Shown here: in pieces, positions 47,021 through 57,239 of the stretch
How positions within the stretch are numbered: the first letter of the stretch is position 1
Layout of the letters: each line of letters starts with the position of its first letter
From: Prunus persica
Taxonomy: Eukaryota; Streptophyta; Magnoliopsida; Rosales; Rosaceae
DNA: 64,000 nucleotides
Assembly (NCBI RefSeq): GCF_000346465.2
Contig: NC_034010.1
Span: 11,762,945 to 11,826,944 of the forward strand
Direction: 5' to 3'
Program-made: the position numbers and the translations under genes
The notes under the pieces: model-generated
What the model saw: the letters and a program-made list of their open reading frames with translations, nothing else
The model's database searches: none
What the model was told of the DNA's origin: nothing

Positions 47021-47113
47021 ATGTCTTCATCATATCTCCCAGCAACTACTGATTCGATTGCTCATGCTTTAGAGGCCATCTGAAGCCATTTCTATTCTTT
47101 ATCGCATTCTATT
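47021..47113 (+). pseudogene. RPN6: Captured N-terminus of RPN6 (26S proteasome lid subunit)
   Basis: From the ATG at 47021 the reading frame gives MSSSYLPATTDSIAHALEA, matching the start of plant RPN6 as remembered, then a TGA at 47080 and frame-shifted remnants (SILYRI-like codons). The middle portion kept in CACTA-1 at 3970-4366 is deleted here. It lies upstream of the TnpA start on the same strand. Some captured 5' leader (TTGTATAGTTCAAAGC) precedes it and also occurs, repeated, in CACTA-1. Confidence 0.72.
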
Positions 47114-47344
47114 CTTTAGATTCCAAAACTTTCTTTCTTGGCCTTGTATTTTATCAAATTAGAAAACAAAAACCATGGTTCAGAAAAATCAAATCTGCAA
47201 TCAAACATTCACAGAGAAAGAAAGAAGGGTTTTGGATCCTTATATAGACGACGGTGTGTTATTATTATTACGTCTTATTTTATATTATTTCGTCGTTGTT
47301 TAATTACCTTGGTTTTAAACATTTATTACGTCTGAGATTATTTC

Positions 47345-47400
47345 ATTGCGTCGTTTAAAATCATATCATACGTCGTATTTTATTAATAACCGTCGTTTGT
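47345..47400 (+). repeat. Phased motif array in the 5' leader intron of TnpA
   Basis: CGTCG cores at 47349, 47371 and 47391 (22- and 20-bp steps), inside TTGCGTCGTTTAAAATC, ATACGTCGTATTTTATTAA and ACCGTCGTTTGTGTTCTTA. It ends shortly before the probable acceptor CACTTGCAG at 47436. It matches the distal parts of introns 1, 4 and 5. Confidence 0.75.
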
Positions 47401-47450
47401 GTTCTTAATCTTTTCCTGAAATATTTTCACTTGCAGTTTTGTCTGTAAAA

Positions 47451-50400
47451 ATGGTTTCTCAAGACCAAAGTAAGGACTCTGGCTCTAAGAAAAATGGAGG
47501 TAAGGAGCTTGGAATGGTAACTCCTCAAGAGAAGTCTTCGAAGAAGATGAAGTTTGCTTCATCATCTGCTGAGACAGAACCAACCAGCACGACAACAATC
47601 TCTGATGATTCAAAGTCTGGTCGAGGTATGAGCACAATGCCTCGTGTTGTGAAGAGAAAACTTCAGAAACTCAGGCCAATTGTTGAGTACAATAAAAGGG
47701 GGAAAGGAATTGGCCAAGCATATAGTGAGATGCAGTCCTACATTGGTGTGTTGGCACGCTCCAGAGTTCCACTTGTGGACATGAAATGGGCTCAAATCCC
47801 CAAGGATATAAAGGAGCAGATTTGGGAAGCAGTTGACATTGCTTTTGTGGTAGGTCAAGGGGGCAAGAACTCTGTGTTAGCTTCTGCTGCCAAGAAATGG
47901 AAGGATTTCAAGTCTACACTAACGAGGCATTATATCCTTCCATACACCAATGACAGGGAGAGATTAAGCCAACCCCCTGAAACATATAAATTCATAGAGA
48001 AAGCACAATGGGATGCCTTTGTAGCTTCAAGGTTATCCAAAGATTTTGAGTCTGTGCATTCTCAACATGCACAGATTAGGGAGAAACTTGAGTACAATCA
48101 TCGATTGTCTCGAAAAGGATATGCTGGTTTGGAGGATCAATTGGAGGAAACCATGCCTGGGGTAGAAATTGATCGATCTACCTTATGGAAGAGAGCTAGA
48201 CAGGACAAACATGGTAACATCCCGGATCCAAAGGTGGCAGAGAAAGCAAAATTAATTGTAAGCCTACTCACTCTGTTTTAAATTTTTATTAAACTGTGAA
48301 TAATTCTTATTACGTCTTATGTTATATTTTGCGTCGTGTGAATGATATTACCACGTCGAAATTTTTTAAAAAACGTCGTTAAAGGTCTAAATCAGGAATC
48401 ACTACTCTGTTTTCTGTAATTATAGCATAAGATGTCGGTGGTTCATTTTCGCGTCGTTTGTATTGAATTACTACGTCGAAATGTTTTAAACAAGGTCGTT
48501 AAAGGTGTGAATATTGAATCATCCCTCTGTTATCTGTAAATAAAGCATAAGACGTCGGTGGTTTATTCATTTCGTCGTTTTAAAAACTAACCACGTCGGT
48601 ATAACTACCGTCGTGATAAATTATAATAACGTCGATTTATATGTTATTGCGTCGTGTGAAATTATATAATACGTCGTTTGTATATAAATAACCGTCGTGC
48701 GTTTTTGTTCTTACTTTTTTATATATCTTTGTTTTAGGATGAATTGCAAAAACAAGTCTCGGAAGGCAAAGTCACTGTATTTGGCAGCAATGATGTGCTG
48801 ACCATGGCTTTGGGCCCCGAGCATCCAGGCAGAGTGAGAGGAGTAGGTGCTGGGATCTCACCAAGGCAATATTTCAATTTACCCAAACCACAGAGAGTGA
48901 GCTTTGACGACCGTTTGAAGGACAGTTTAAGAGTTCTCCTTCAAGAAGAGACTAAAAAGATGGAAGCTAAGGCAAGGGAAGAGGCTTTAAGGATGGAGGC
49001 TAGAACGAAACAATTGGTAGAGGCTGAGAGGGAGCATTTCCTGAGTCAGCTTTCCCAATTAATTCCCAATTTTGATCCAAGCATGCTTAAACCCAGAATT
49101 AGCCAAAGTCCCAAAAATCCAATGTCTGACAAAGCAAGCTGCTCTGGAGGTGATGTGAGATCCCTACATTTTGAGGATGATACTGCCAAAAATGGGAAAC
49201 ATCAGGAAGAAAAGGTAACATATCTGAACTTTGAATTCTCTGTTTTTTTTAAAACCATTAGACGTCGTTATTATTAATAAAACCGTCGTTTGAAATACAT
49301 ACCACGACGATTTTAAAAATAAACCGTCGTTTGTATTTCAATACCACGTCGTATTTAGTTTACTTGTTTTACACGCCATTAAACGTCGTTATTTTTAAAA
49401 CTTTGTGGTTTTTAGACGACGGTGTTAGTCATTCCCGACGTAATATATAAATCCCACGACGTTTACTATTTACCATCGTTTAATAATTTAAGACGTCCAT
49501 AATTCTTACATACTGTCTTGTGTTTTGTCTTACCACGACGTTTGAATTTAATTTTTTTAATTTCTCTACATTCTTTATTACTTAAAACAGAAAAATGAAG
49601 AAAAAAAAGATGAAGAGAAGAAAGAAGAAAAACAAGATGAAAAGGAGAAAGAAGATGAAGAAAAGCATGACGACCAGGTATGTTCACATAACTTTGCCTT
49701 TTTTATTTGTTTTTCAAAATTTCAGACGTCGATATTTTTCTTTAAACCGTCGTTTGTTTACAACTTAGACGGCGGAATTTTTTTCTAAGACGTAATAAAT
49801 TATTCACCACGACGGTTTTTTCACCGTCGTTTAAATTCTTTTCAGACGACGTTTTATTCCTTAAACCGTCGTTTTTATTGAATTACCACGTCATTTTTTT
49901 TATTTCTTTAAACAGGTTATTAAAGTTGTTGATTATTCAAATATGGAGGCGCCATCTTCTTTAAAATCCCTTTGTCGTTATGCGGAAACAACACTCCTGC
50001 CTCAGGATAAGACCCTGCACTTTACAATTGATAAGGAGGTGTTTGGTCAAGAACGCGATACCTTCGTCCTGCCTGAAGATATTACACAATTTGCAGGCAT
50101 GGAAGAAATAGGAGCTACTGTCCTTGTTGTATATATGAGGTTTGTCATTCTAAAATAATACGTCGTTGGTTTATTTATTGCGTCGTCTTAACTATCTAAC
50201 CATGTCGTTAGTATGTACCGTCGTGATAAATATATTATAACGTCGTTGTCTATTTCAGTACGTTGTGTGAAATTTTATAATACGTCGTTTTGTTATACAT
50301 AACCGTCGTGTGTTTTTTTGTGCTGACTTGTTTATATTATTTTATATATTTAGGTACTTACACGATGTTTTGAAACAAGCAAATATGTGCAGCATGGTTG

Positions 50401-51303
50401 GCTTTATCGACCCTGCTACAGTTAGTGCCAACTCTGGCACAATAGCTGACAGATCACGACTGGTAGCAGCTCGACTTCAGAGGACTGACGGTGAACAGAT
50501 TTTCATGATGCCTTACAATCCAGGGTTAGTCTCCTTAACAGGATTTTGTTTTTATGATTTTCAATAAATGACAGCGTATAAACTAACCACGTCGGTGTTT
50601 TATTTTATTGAGTCGTTTGAAACTACTAACCACGTCGGTAGTTATTTATCGTCGTGATAAATGTATAATGTCGTCGATTGCTACTTTTTTCGTCGTGTGA
50701 AATATTATAATACGTCGTTTTTGTAAATAACCGTCGTTTTTATATTAATTTTGTGCAGTCGTCATTGGATCTTGCTGATTGTGAGAGCAAAGAGGGAAAC
50801 CGTCTATTTTCTGGATCCTCTGCCAGGAAATCGTGTGGTCGATGAAGAGGCCAAAAACATCGTGAACAGTGCTATAAAAATTTATAATTCTCACATAGCC
50901 AGATCAGGCCGTAAGGCAGTAATTTGGAAAACTCTGTCAGGCACACCAAAGCAACCCAGCAGTGTCGAATGCGGGTATTATGTGATGCGCTTCATGAGGG
51001 ACATCATCATGGATCCTTCCTTGGCGTTTGAGAAGAAGGTAAGAAGAAATTACCTTCATACATTTTACGTCGTTTTTTGTATTATCAACGACGGTCATGT
51101 AAAATTACCGTCGTTGAATAGATATACTACGTCGGTTATGAAAAATATCGTCGTCTGTGATTGAATTTCTTTTTATTTATAAACCCTAGTAGTCATTGTT
51201 TATGCAGTATGCCAAGGGAAAACAGGAAGCACCATACCCCCAAGAAGCAATTGATGAAGTCCGGAATGAATGGGCAGAGTTTGTTTGCCTTCACCTGGAA
51301 TAG
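47451..51303 (+). CDS. TnpA-like protein with Ulp1 (C48) peptidase domain
   Basis: Seven exons join in phase: 47451-48257, 48738-49214, 49591-49677, 49916-50139, 50354-50524, 50759-51038 and 51208-51303, giving 713 residues with no stop. All junctions are GT-AG. Residues 60-270 form the plant Ptta/En/Spm transposase domain (Transposase_24 type; YNKRGKGIGQAYSEMQSYIG, then RSTLWKRARQDKHGNIPD). Residues 270-428 include a coiled coil (LLQEETKKMEAKAREEALRM). Exon 3 is a Lys/Glu tract. Residues 560-690 are a C48 cysteine peptidase with His591 (RHWILLIV), Asp608 (FLDPL), Gln654 and Cys660 (VECGYYV), so the catalytic set is present. C48 enzymes process SUMO-like modifiers; here a role in regulating transposition is inference. 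A 5' leader intron probably ends at 47436. This copy could supply protein in trans. Confidence 0.88.
48585..48700 (+). repeat. Phased motif array in TnpA intron 1
   Basis: CGTCG cores start at 48609, 48630, 48650, 48672 and 48693, steps of 21, 20, 22 and 21 bp. The order of flanks (ACCGTCGTGATAAAT, TTGCGTCGTGTGAAATTA, AATACGTCGTTTGTA, ATAACCGTCGTG) is repeated in introns 4 and 5. Confidence 0.85.
50155..50312 (+). repeat. Phased motif array in TnpA intron 4
   Basis: CGTCG-like cores start at 50161, 50181, 50203, 50219, 50241, 50261, 50283 and 50304; most steps are 20-22 bp. The last five units match the intron 1 array in order and flank (TACCGTCGTGATAAAT, GTGTGAAATTTTATAATACG, ATAACCGTCGTGTG). 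Confidence 0.85.
50585..50740 (+). repeat. Phased motif array in TnpA intron 5
   Basis: Cores start at 50590, 50611, 50633, 50650, 50672, 50691, 50713 and 50732, steps of 17-22 bp averaging about 20. Flanks (CCACGTCGGTAGT, CGTCGTGATAAATGTA, CGTCGTGTGAAATATTATAA, AATAACCGTCGTTTTT) match introns 1 and 4. Confidence 0.85.
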
Positions 51304-51599
51304 GGGAATTATTGAACACTTGATATTTATGTATAATGTACAAATTTTGTCTATAATATATAATGTAAAAATTTGTTGAGGTTTTCTTAAATTAAAAAAA
51401 AAAACAAACATACAAATTGCGTAACCGACGTGTAATACTTTTCCAACGACCTAATAAAGTCAAAAAACCGTCGTTTTTTGTTGTTTCGTTTTAAACAAAT
51501 CCGACGTAAAAGGATATTTAGACGACGTTATTTGAACAATTGAGTCGTTTATGGTTTACAACGTCTTCAATTTCTTAAGGGTTCAGGGTAGTACTTTGT

Positions 51600-52850
51600 A
51601 ACGACAGCGGTTAAGTCGTGGAATATATATTTTACGTCGGATAGTTAAATATCCGCCATGGTTTCTCATTTAAACGACGTCATTTTAACAACTTAGTCGT
51701 CTATTACAATTTACAACGTCTACAATTTATTAACACCGACGTGGTTTGTTGTTGTGATAAGAATATTTTATTATTTTTATATCAAAATATTCAAAATAAA
51801 TTTAAAATAAATCAGAAAAATGCAAAGTCAACTCCTATGAAGTCATTGATATATTTTCTTCCCCCTAAACCTTGAAAAAATTCATTTTGAATAACAAAAA
51901 TTTAAAATGACCATCCAAAACAAAATTGTTTTGATGAGTCATAAAATCACTTCTAGTTTTATGGTTTAGGGTTTAGAGTCTAGGGTTTAGAGATTAGGGT
52001 TGTTATTTATTGGGGTTTATTTTTAAAGTATAATTTTTGGGTAGTCTAGGGTATATATTAGGCTGTAAAACCATAAACCCTTTTATAAACTTAATTTTTT
52101 AAATTATATAATTTAGTTTTAAGGGTTTAGGGTATTAATTTTTAACGACGGTGGTTGAGTCGTGGAATACATATGTTACGTCGTGCAGTAAAATATCCGA
52201 CATGGTTTCTACTTTAAACGACGTCATTTTAATATGTAAGTCGTCTATTATAATTTACAACGTCTACAATTTATTAACACCGACGTGGTTTGTTGTTGTG
52301 ATAAGAATATTTTATTATTTTTATATCAAAATATTCAAAATAAATTTAAAATAAATCAGAAAAATGCAAAGTCAACTCCTATGAAGTCATTGATATATTT
52401 TCTTCCCCCTAAACCTTGAAAAAATTCATTTTGAATAACAAAAATTTAAAATGACCATCCAAAACAAAATTGTTTTGATGAGTCATAAAATCACTTCTAG
52501 TTTTATGGTTTAGGGTTTAGAGTCTAGGGTTTAGAGATTAGGGTTGTTATTTATTGGGGTTTATTTTTAAAGTATAATTTTTGGGTAGTCTAGGGTATAT
52601 ATTAGGCTGTAAAACCATAAACCCTTTTATAAACTTAATTTTTTAAATTATATAATTTAGTTTTAAGGGTTTAGGGTATTAATTTTTAACGACGGTGGTT
52701 GAGTCGTGGAATACATATGTTACGTCGTGCAGTAAAATATCCGACATGGTTTATACTTTAAACGACGTCATTTTAATATGTAAGTCGTCTATTATAATTT
52801 ACAACGTTTTCAATTTCTTAACCCCGACGTGGTTTTTCAGTCGTCTTTAT
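51600..52850 (+). repeat. Tandem duplication, 544-bp period, between the two CACTA-2 genes
   Basis: Units start at 51600, 52144 and 52688 with AACGAC(G/A)GxGGTTxAGTCGTGG. The first two are full length and nearly identical; the third breaks off near 52850. Each contains motif clusters, a stretch with TTTAGGGTTTAGAGTCTAGG that resembles plant telomere repeat, and AAAATGACCATCCAAAACAA. No coding function. Confidence 0.92.
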
Positions 52851-52989
52851 ATCTAAATATTCAAAATAAATTTAAAATTAATCCGAAAAATGAAGCGTCA
52901 AAATAAACGGCGTTACGTTCAGTGTTTCCGTCGTGGAATATTACATTTACGTCGGTTCTTGTAGAACTTTCGCCATGGTTTTTCTTTCG

Positions 52990-53807
52990 ACGTTTTAAAG
53001 AGCGCGCTCTCTAAAAATTTTCGCGCGCCCTAAATTTTTTAGATTTGGCTCTTATTCTTATACTTCTAACCCTGAACCCTAAAATTTTCATATTTCGCGC
53101 AACATAACATTTCGCTCTCTCACTTCTGCTCTAATTAAAAGTTGCACTCTCCAGGCTCCGTCGAATCTGTGAGCTCGTCCAACCTGTAAGTACAAACCCT
53201 ATCTTCCCCTTGTAAATTCATTGAATGATATTAGGTTGTTTTGTTAAAGGGTTTTAGGTATATGCTTTGCGATCTGTTAATAATGTGCTTATAGGTATGG
53301 GTTCATGGATTTTCTGTTTAATGGGTTCATGGATTACATTATCTGTTATGTTGAATTGGGAATGGATTTAATTTTGTCGGATCTTTTAATCACCCTATGT
53401 TATGTTGAATTGGGAATGGATTTATTGTTTTCATGCTTGGTTTCATGTATATGTTGGTTTCTTGCTTGGTTTCATATATATGTTGTGTTCTTAATGGGTT
53501 TTGGGTTCTTGAAAATAAACTGAGACACGACGCCTTTTTAGGCATACGACGACGATTACATGACGGTTTATGAAAAAACCGTCGTTGTATTACTTATACA
53601 CGACGGTTTTTTCATAAACCGTCGTTTGTATTACTTATATTAGACGACGTCTGTTGAAAATCCGTCGTCTATATATGCCAAATACGTCTGTTTTTGTTTA
53701 AAACCCGTCGTCTCTGTTGTGTATTACTTGCTATTAGATCTTTGTATAATCTGCTATAGTGATGGTCATTGCTTGTATTTTCACTTTATTATAGATAATA
53801 GGTTATA
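52990..53807 (+). promoter_or_regulatory. Promoter, leader and 5' intron of the CACTA-2 transposase gene
   Basis: A motif-free G+C-richer stretch at 53000-53185 (CGCGCTCTC, CTCTCACTTCTGCTC) resembles a transcription start region. It ends in a CCAACCTGTAAGT donor at about 53188. The acceptor ATAGGTTATAG lies just before 53811, upstream of the ATG at 53817. The presumed intron carries CGTCG motifs from 53525 to 53715, including a long inverted repeat. Confidence 0.5.
53558..53628. repeat. Long inverted repeat of motif pairs
   Basis: GACGGTTTATGAAAAAACCG then, after TTGTATTACTTATACA, the exact reverse complement CGGTTTTTTCATAAACCGTC. Each arm is itself a motif pair around a T- or A-rich centre. 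It lies in the leader intron of the transposase gene. Confidence 0.85.
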
Positions 53808-53816
53808 GTGTCGGAG

Positions 53817-56800
53817 ATGGATAAGTCATGGATGCACTCGGATAGAAGATCGAAGGCATATGAGTTTGGGGTGGAAGCATTTTTGAACTTTGCTGTAGAA
53901 AATCTTCTAACTACAACACATATCCGTTGTCCATGTGTTAAATGTGTTAATTTGAAGTTGTTTGGGGTTGGAATTATAAGGGATCACTTATACTTTAATG
54001 GAATTGACCAAAGCTATAAGAATTGGACATTTCACGGAGAACCTTGGGAAGCAACTACTAATGCTAGTAGAAATGTTGAAGAAGATGATGGCCATAGTAG
54101 GTACAGTTTTGTGTCTGAAGAAATTGATATGGATGATAATGATTTTGGTGATTTTGGTTCCGATCCGTATGAGTTTGCCAATGTGATTGGGGATGGAGAT
54201 CAACCAGTGTACCCTGGTTGTAGAAAGTACACGAAGTTATCGGCATTAGTGAAGTTGTATAATTTGAAGGCAAAACATGGGATGAGTGATGTCTGTTTTA
54301 CAGAATTATTGATACTTCAAGGCGATTTGCTTCCATAAGGAAATACAATACCAACCTCTATGTATGAGGCTAAAAAGACTTTGTGTGCATTGGGGCTGAG
54401 TTATGAGAAAATGCACGCATGCCCCAATGATTGCATCTTGTATAGGAAGGAGTATGAGGATTCAACTAATTGTCCTACTTGTGGTATCTCAAGGTGGAAG
54501 GAAGGCAAAGATTCAATCTTGAAAGAGGGTGTGCCAGCGAAGGTGGTGTGGTATTTTCCTCCAATTCCAAGGTTTAAAAGGATGTTTCAATCAGATGAGA
54601 CAGCTAAGAGTTTGACTTGGCATGCTGCTAGAAAATCAATTGACGGTCAGATGTCTCATCCGGCGGATTCCCCGTCTTGGAAACTTCTTGATGATAAATG
54701 GCCTGAGTTTGGTAATGAGCCGAGAAACTTGAGATTGGCTCTTTCATCTGATGGATTCAATCCCCACAGTTCTCTAAGTAGCAGATATAGTTGTTGGCCG
54801 GTTATCTTAGTTACATATAATCTCCCTCCATGGCTGTGCATGAAACGAAAGTTCATGATGTTAACCTTATTGATTTCCGGTCCTAAACAACCCGGAAATG
54901 ATATAGACGTCTACTTGGAGCCTTTGATTGATGATTTAAAATCTTTGTGGGATGGGATTAGAGGAGTGTATGATGCACATAATGGAGAATACTTTACACT
55001 CAGAGCTGCATTAATGTGGACAATTAATGATTTCCCCGCCTATGGAAACTTATCTGGTTGTGTTGTTAAAGGATATAAAGCTTGTCCAATATGCGGCGAT
55101 GATACACCTAGTCACAGGTTGAAAAATGGCCACAAAAATTGTTACATTGGGCATAGAAAATGGTTACCAATCAATCATCCATATAGGAGGCAACGTGCAG
55201 CTTTTAATGGGAAACCTGAATATGGCATACCTCCCGAGCCATTAACCGGAGAAGAAGTGCTGCATATGGTTGAAAATGGTGACAGAGTTTGTTGGAAGAA
55301 GAAATCAATATTCTTTGATCTCGAGTATTGGAAATACCTTCTTGTGAGGCATGCCCTAGATGTTATGCACATTGAGAAGAATGTTTGCGATAGTATCATT
55401 GGTACATTGCTGGAGATCCCTGGAAAAAAATAAAGATGGGATTGCTGCTCGATTAGATTTATTGAACATGGGGGTCAAAACTGATTTGCAACCCAAGTAT
55501 GGAGAAAGACGTACTCGTTTGCCTTCTGGGCCTTGGAATTTGTCAAGAGCAGAGAAGAGAGAGGTTTGCAATTCTTTCTATGGTATGAAGGTCCCTGAAG
55601 GTTATTCTTCAAATATTAAAAATCTTGTATCTTTACAAGATTCAAGACTTCTTGGCCTTAAATCACATGATTGTCATACCTTAATGCAACAATTGCTCCC
55701 TGTGGCAATTCGTTCTGTTTTGGAGAAGCCTGCAAGGTATGCAATAACTCGTTTGTGCTTATTCTTCAATGCTATATGTGCAAAGACTGTTGATGTTTCC
55801 AAGCTAGATAAGTTGGAAGAAGATGTAGTAGTTACTCTGTGTTTGCTTGAGAAGTACTTTCCCCCTTTATTCTTTGATATCATGGTTCATCTAGTAGTAC
55901 ATCTTGTCAGAGAAGTTCGTCTATGTGGGCCAGTATATTTTAGGTGGATGTATCCGTTTGAAAGATATATGAAAGTGCTGAAGGGGTATGTTCAGAATCG
56001 TACTCGTCCCGAAGGTTGCATTGCTGAGCGGTATATAGCTGAAGAAGCGGTAGAGTTTTGTACTCAGCATTTATCTGATGTTAGTACAGTTGGAGTGCCT
56101 TCAAGCCAAAAGATGGGAGTTTCAAAGCCATTATCAGGTTGCACAGTGAGCGTAGTTGATCAGGACCTGTTGAATCAAGCACATCTATATGTCTTGGAGA
56201 ATACGGAGGAAGTCCTACCTTATATCGAGTACGTATGAGTTTTATTCTTTAAGTTTCCATTTTAAATTATTTCTTATGTTTATCTTATATATTTGGGACC
56301 GTAATGCTTGAATTTTTCGTGTCATGTAGGCAACATATGATCCACATCAAGACTGCTTATCCAAAATTTAGAAAGAGAACAAAGTGGCTGCAGGATAAGC
56401 ACAATAGCACTTTCATTCAATGGCTACGCTTCAAGGTATATGTTGTTGAATAACATATTTCTTTTTTAATTTTCTTCTTATTTCTATGTTAGATTGAATT
56501 AAGATATGATTAATTTGCAGGTTCAAAGTGAACTTGAGGAAGACAATCATGGCGTATCAGAAAATTTAAGGTGGCTAGCAGCTGGTCCAAACATGGCAGT
56601 GCCATTATATAGGAGCTATCTTATTAAAGGTATTAAATTCAATATCAAGGCACAAGATGATGTGCGGACAACTCAAAATAGTGGAGTTTATTTACTTGCA
56701 CATACCATGCAAGTTGCTAGTGCCAAGGATAAAAACCCAATTCTCTCAAATATGGGTTTCTATGGTGTCATTCAAGAAATTTGGGACCTTGACTACCAAA

Positions 56801-57165
56801 AGTTTACAATCCCAGTCTTTAGGTGTGATTGGATAGATAGTTCTGGTCTTGTAGTCGACGAACTTGGATTTACCCTTGTAGATTTGAGTAAAATTGGACA
56901 TAGGAATGACCAATTTGTTTTGGCTTCTCAAGTCAAACAAATATTTTTTGTTGACGACCCGATGCATCGTGGTTGATCGGTAGTGTTATCAATGCCTAAT
57001 AGAGAATATAATGATGTTATTGGTGATGAAGTCTTAGGTGATGTGATAATTGAGTGTAAGCCATTTACTAGAGGGATGCCAAATGTTGACACAGTTGATG
57101 AACTGGTGGGTGAGTTAGGTGGTCAAAATATTCGAGATGGGTGTGAAGATATATGGATTGAATGA
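53817..57165 (+). pseudogene. CACTA transposase (TnpD/TNP2-like), two stops and one frameshift
   Basis: Three coding exons: 53817-56228, 56330-56435 and 56521-57165. They encode the transposase-associated domain (MDKSWMHSDRRSKAYEFGVE; CPCVKCVN), the Transposase_21 (TNP2) core (CPNDCILYRKEYEDSTNCPT; CWPVILVTYNLPPWLCMKRK; RAALMWTINDFPAYGNLSG), a DUF4218-type region (CGPVYFRWMYPFERYMKVLK) and a DUF4216-type region (VIQEIWDLDYQKFTIPVFRC). Breaks: TAA at 54336-54338, one extra A in the run at 55424-55430 that shifts frame, and TGA at 56974-56976. The order matches intact relatives otherwise. It would cut the element ends; this copy is probably inactive. Confidence 0.93.
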
Positions 57166-57239
57166 TGCTTATGTAATTGGCAGTGTATGACATTAATTTT
57201 GTAATATATTGTAATGTGATTTCTTCACTTTCTACATTC

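Noticed and set aside
46015..50320. Regularly spaced short repeats resembling a CRISPR array
   Set aside because: Motif cores are 5-8 bp, in both orientations, in introns of a eukaryotic transposon; there are no 24-40 bp repeats with unique spacers and no cas genes.
51955..52140. Interstitial telomere array
   Set aside because: TTTAGGG-like words are few and degenerate and are part of the 544-bp transposon repeat, not a true telomere tract.
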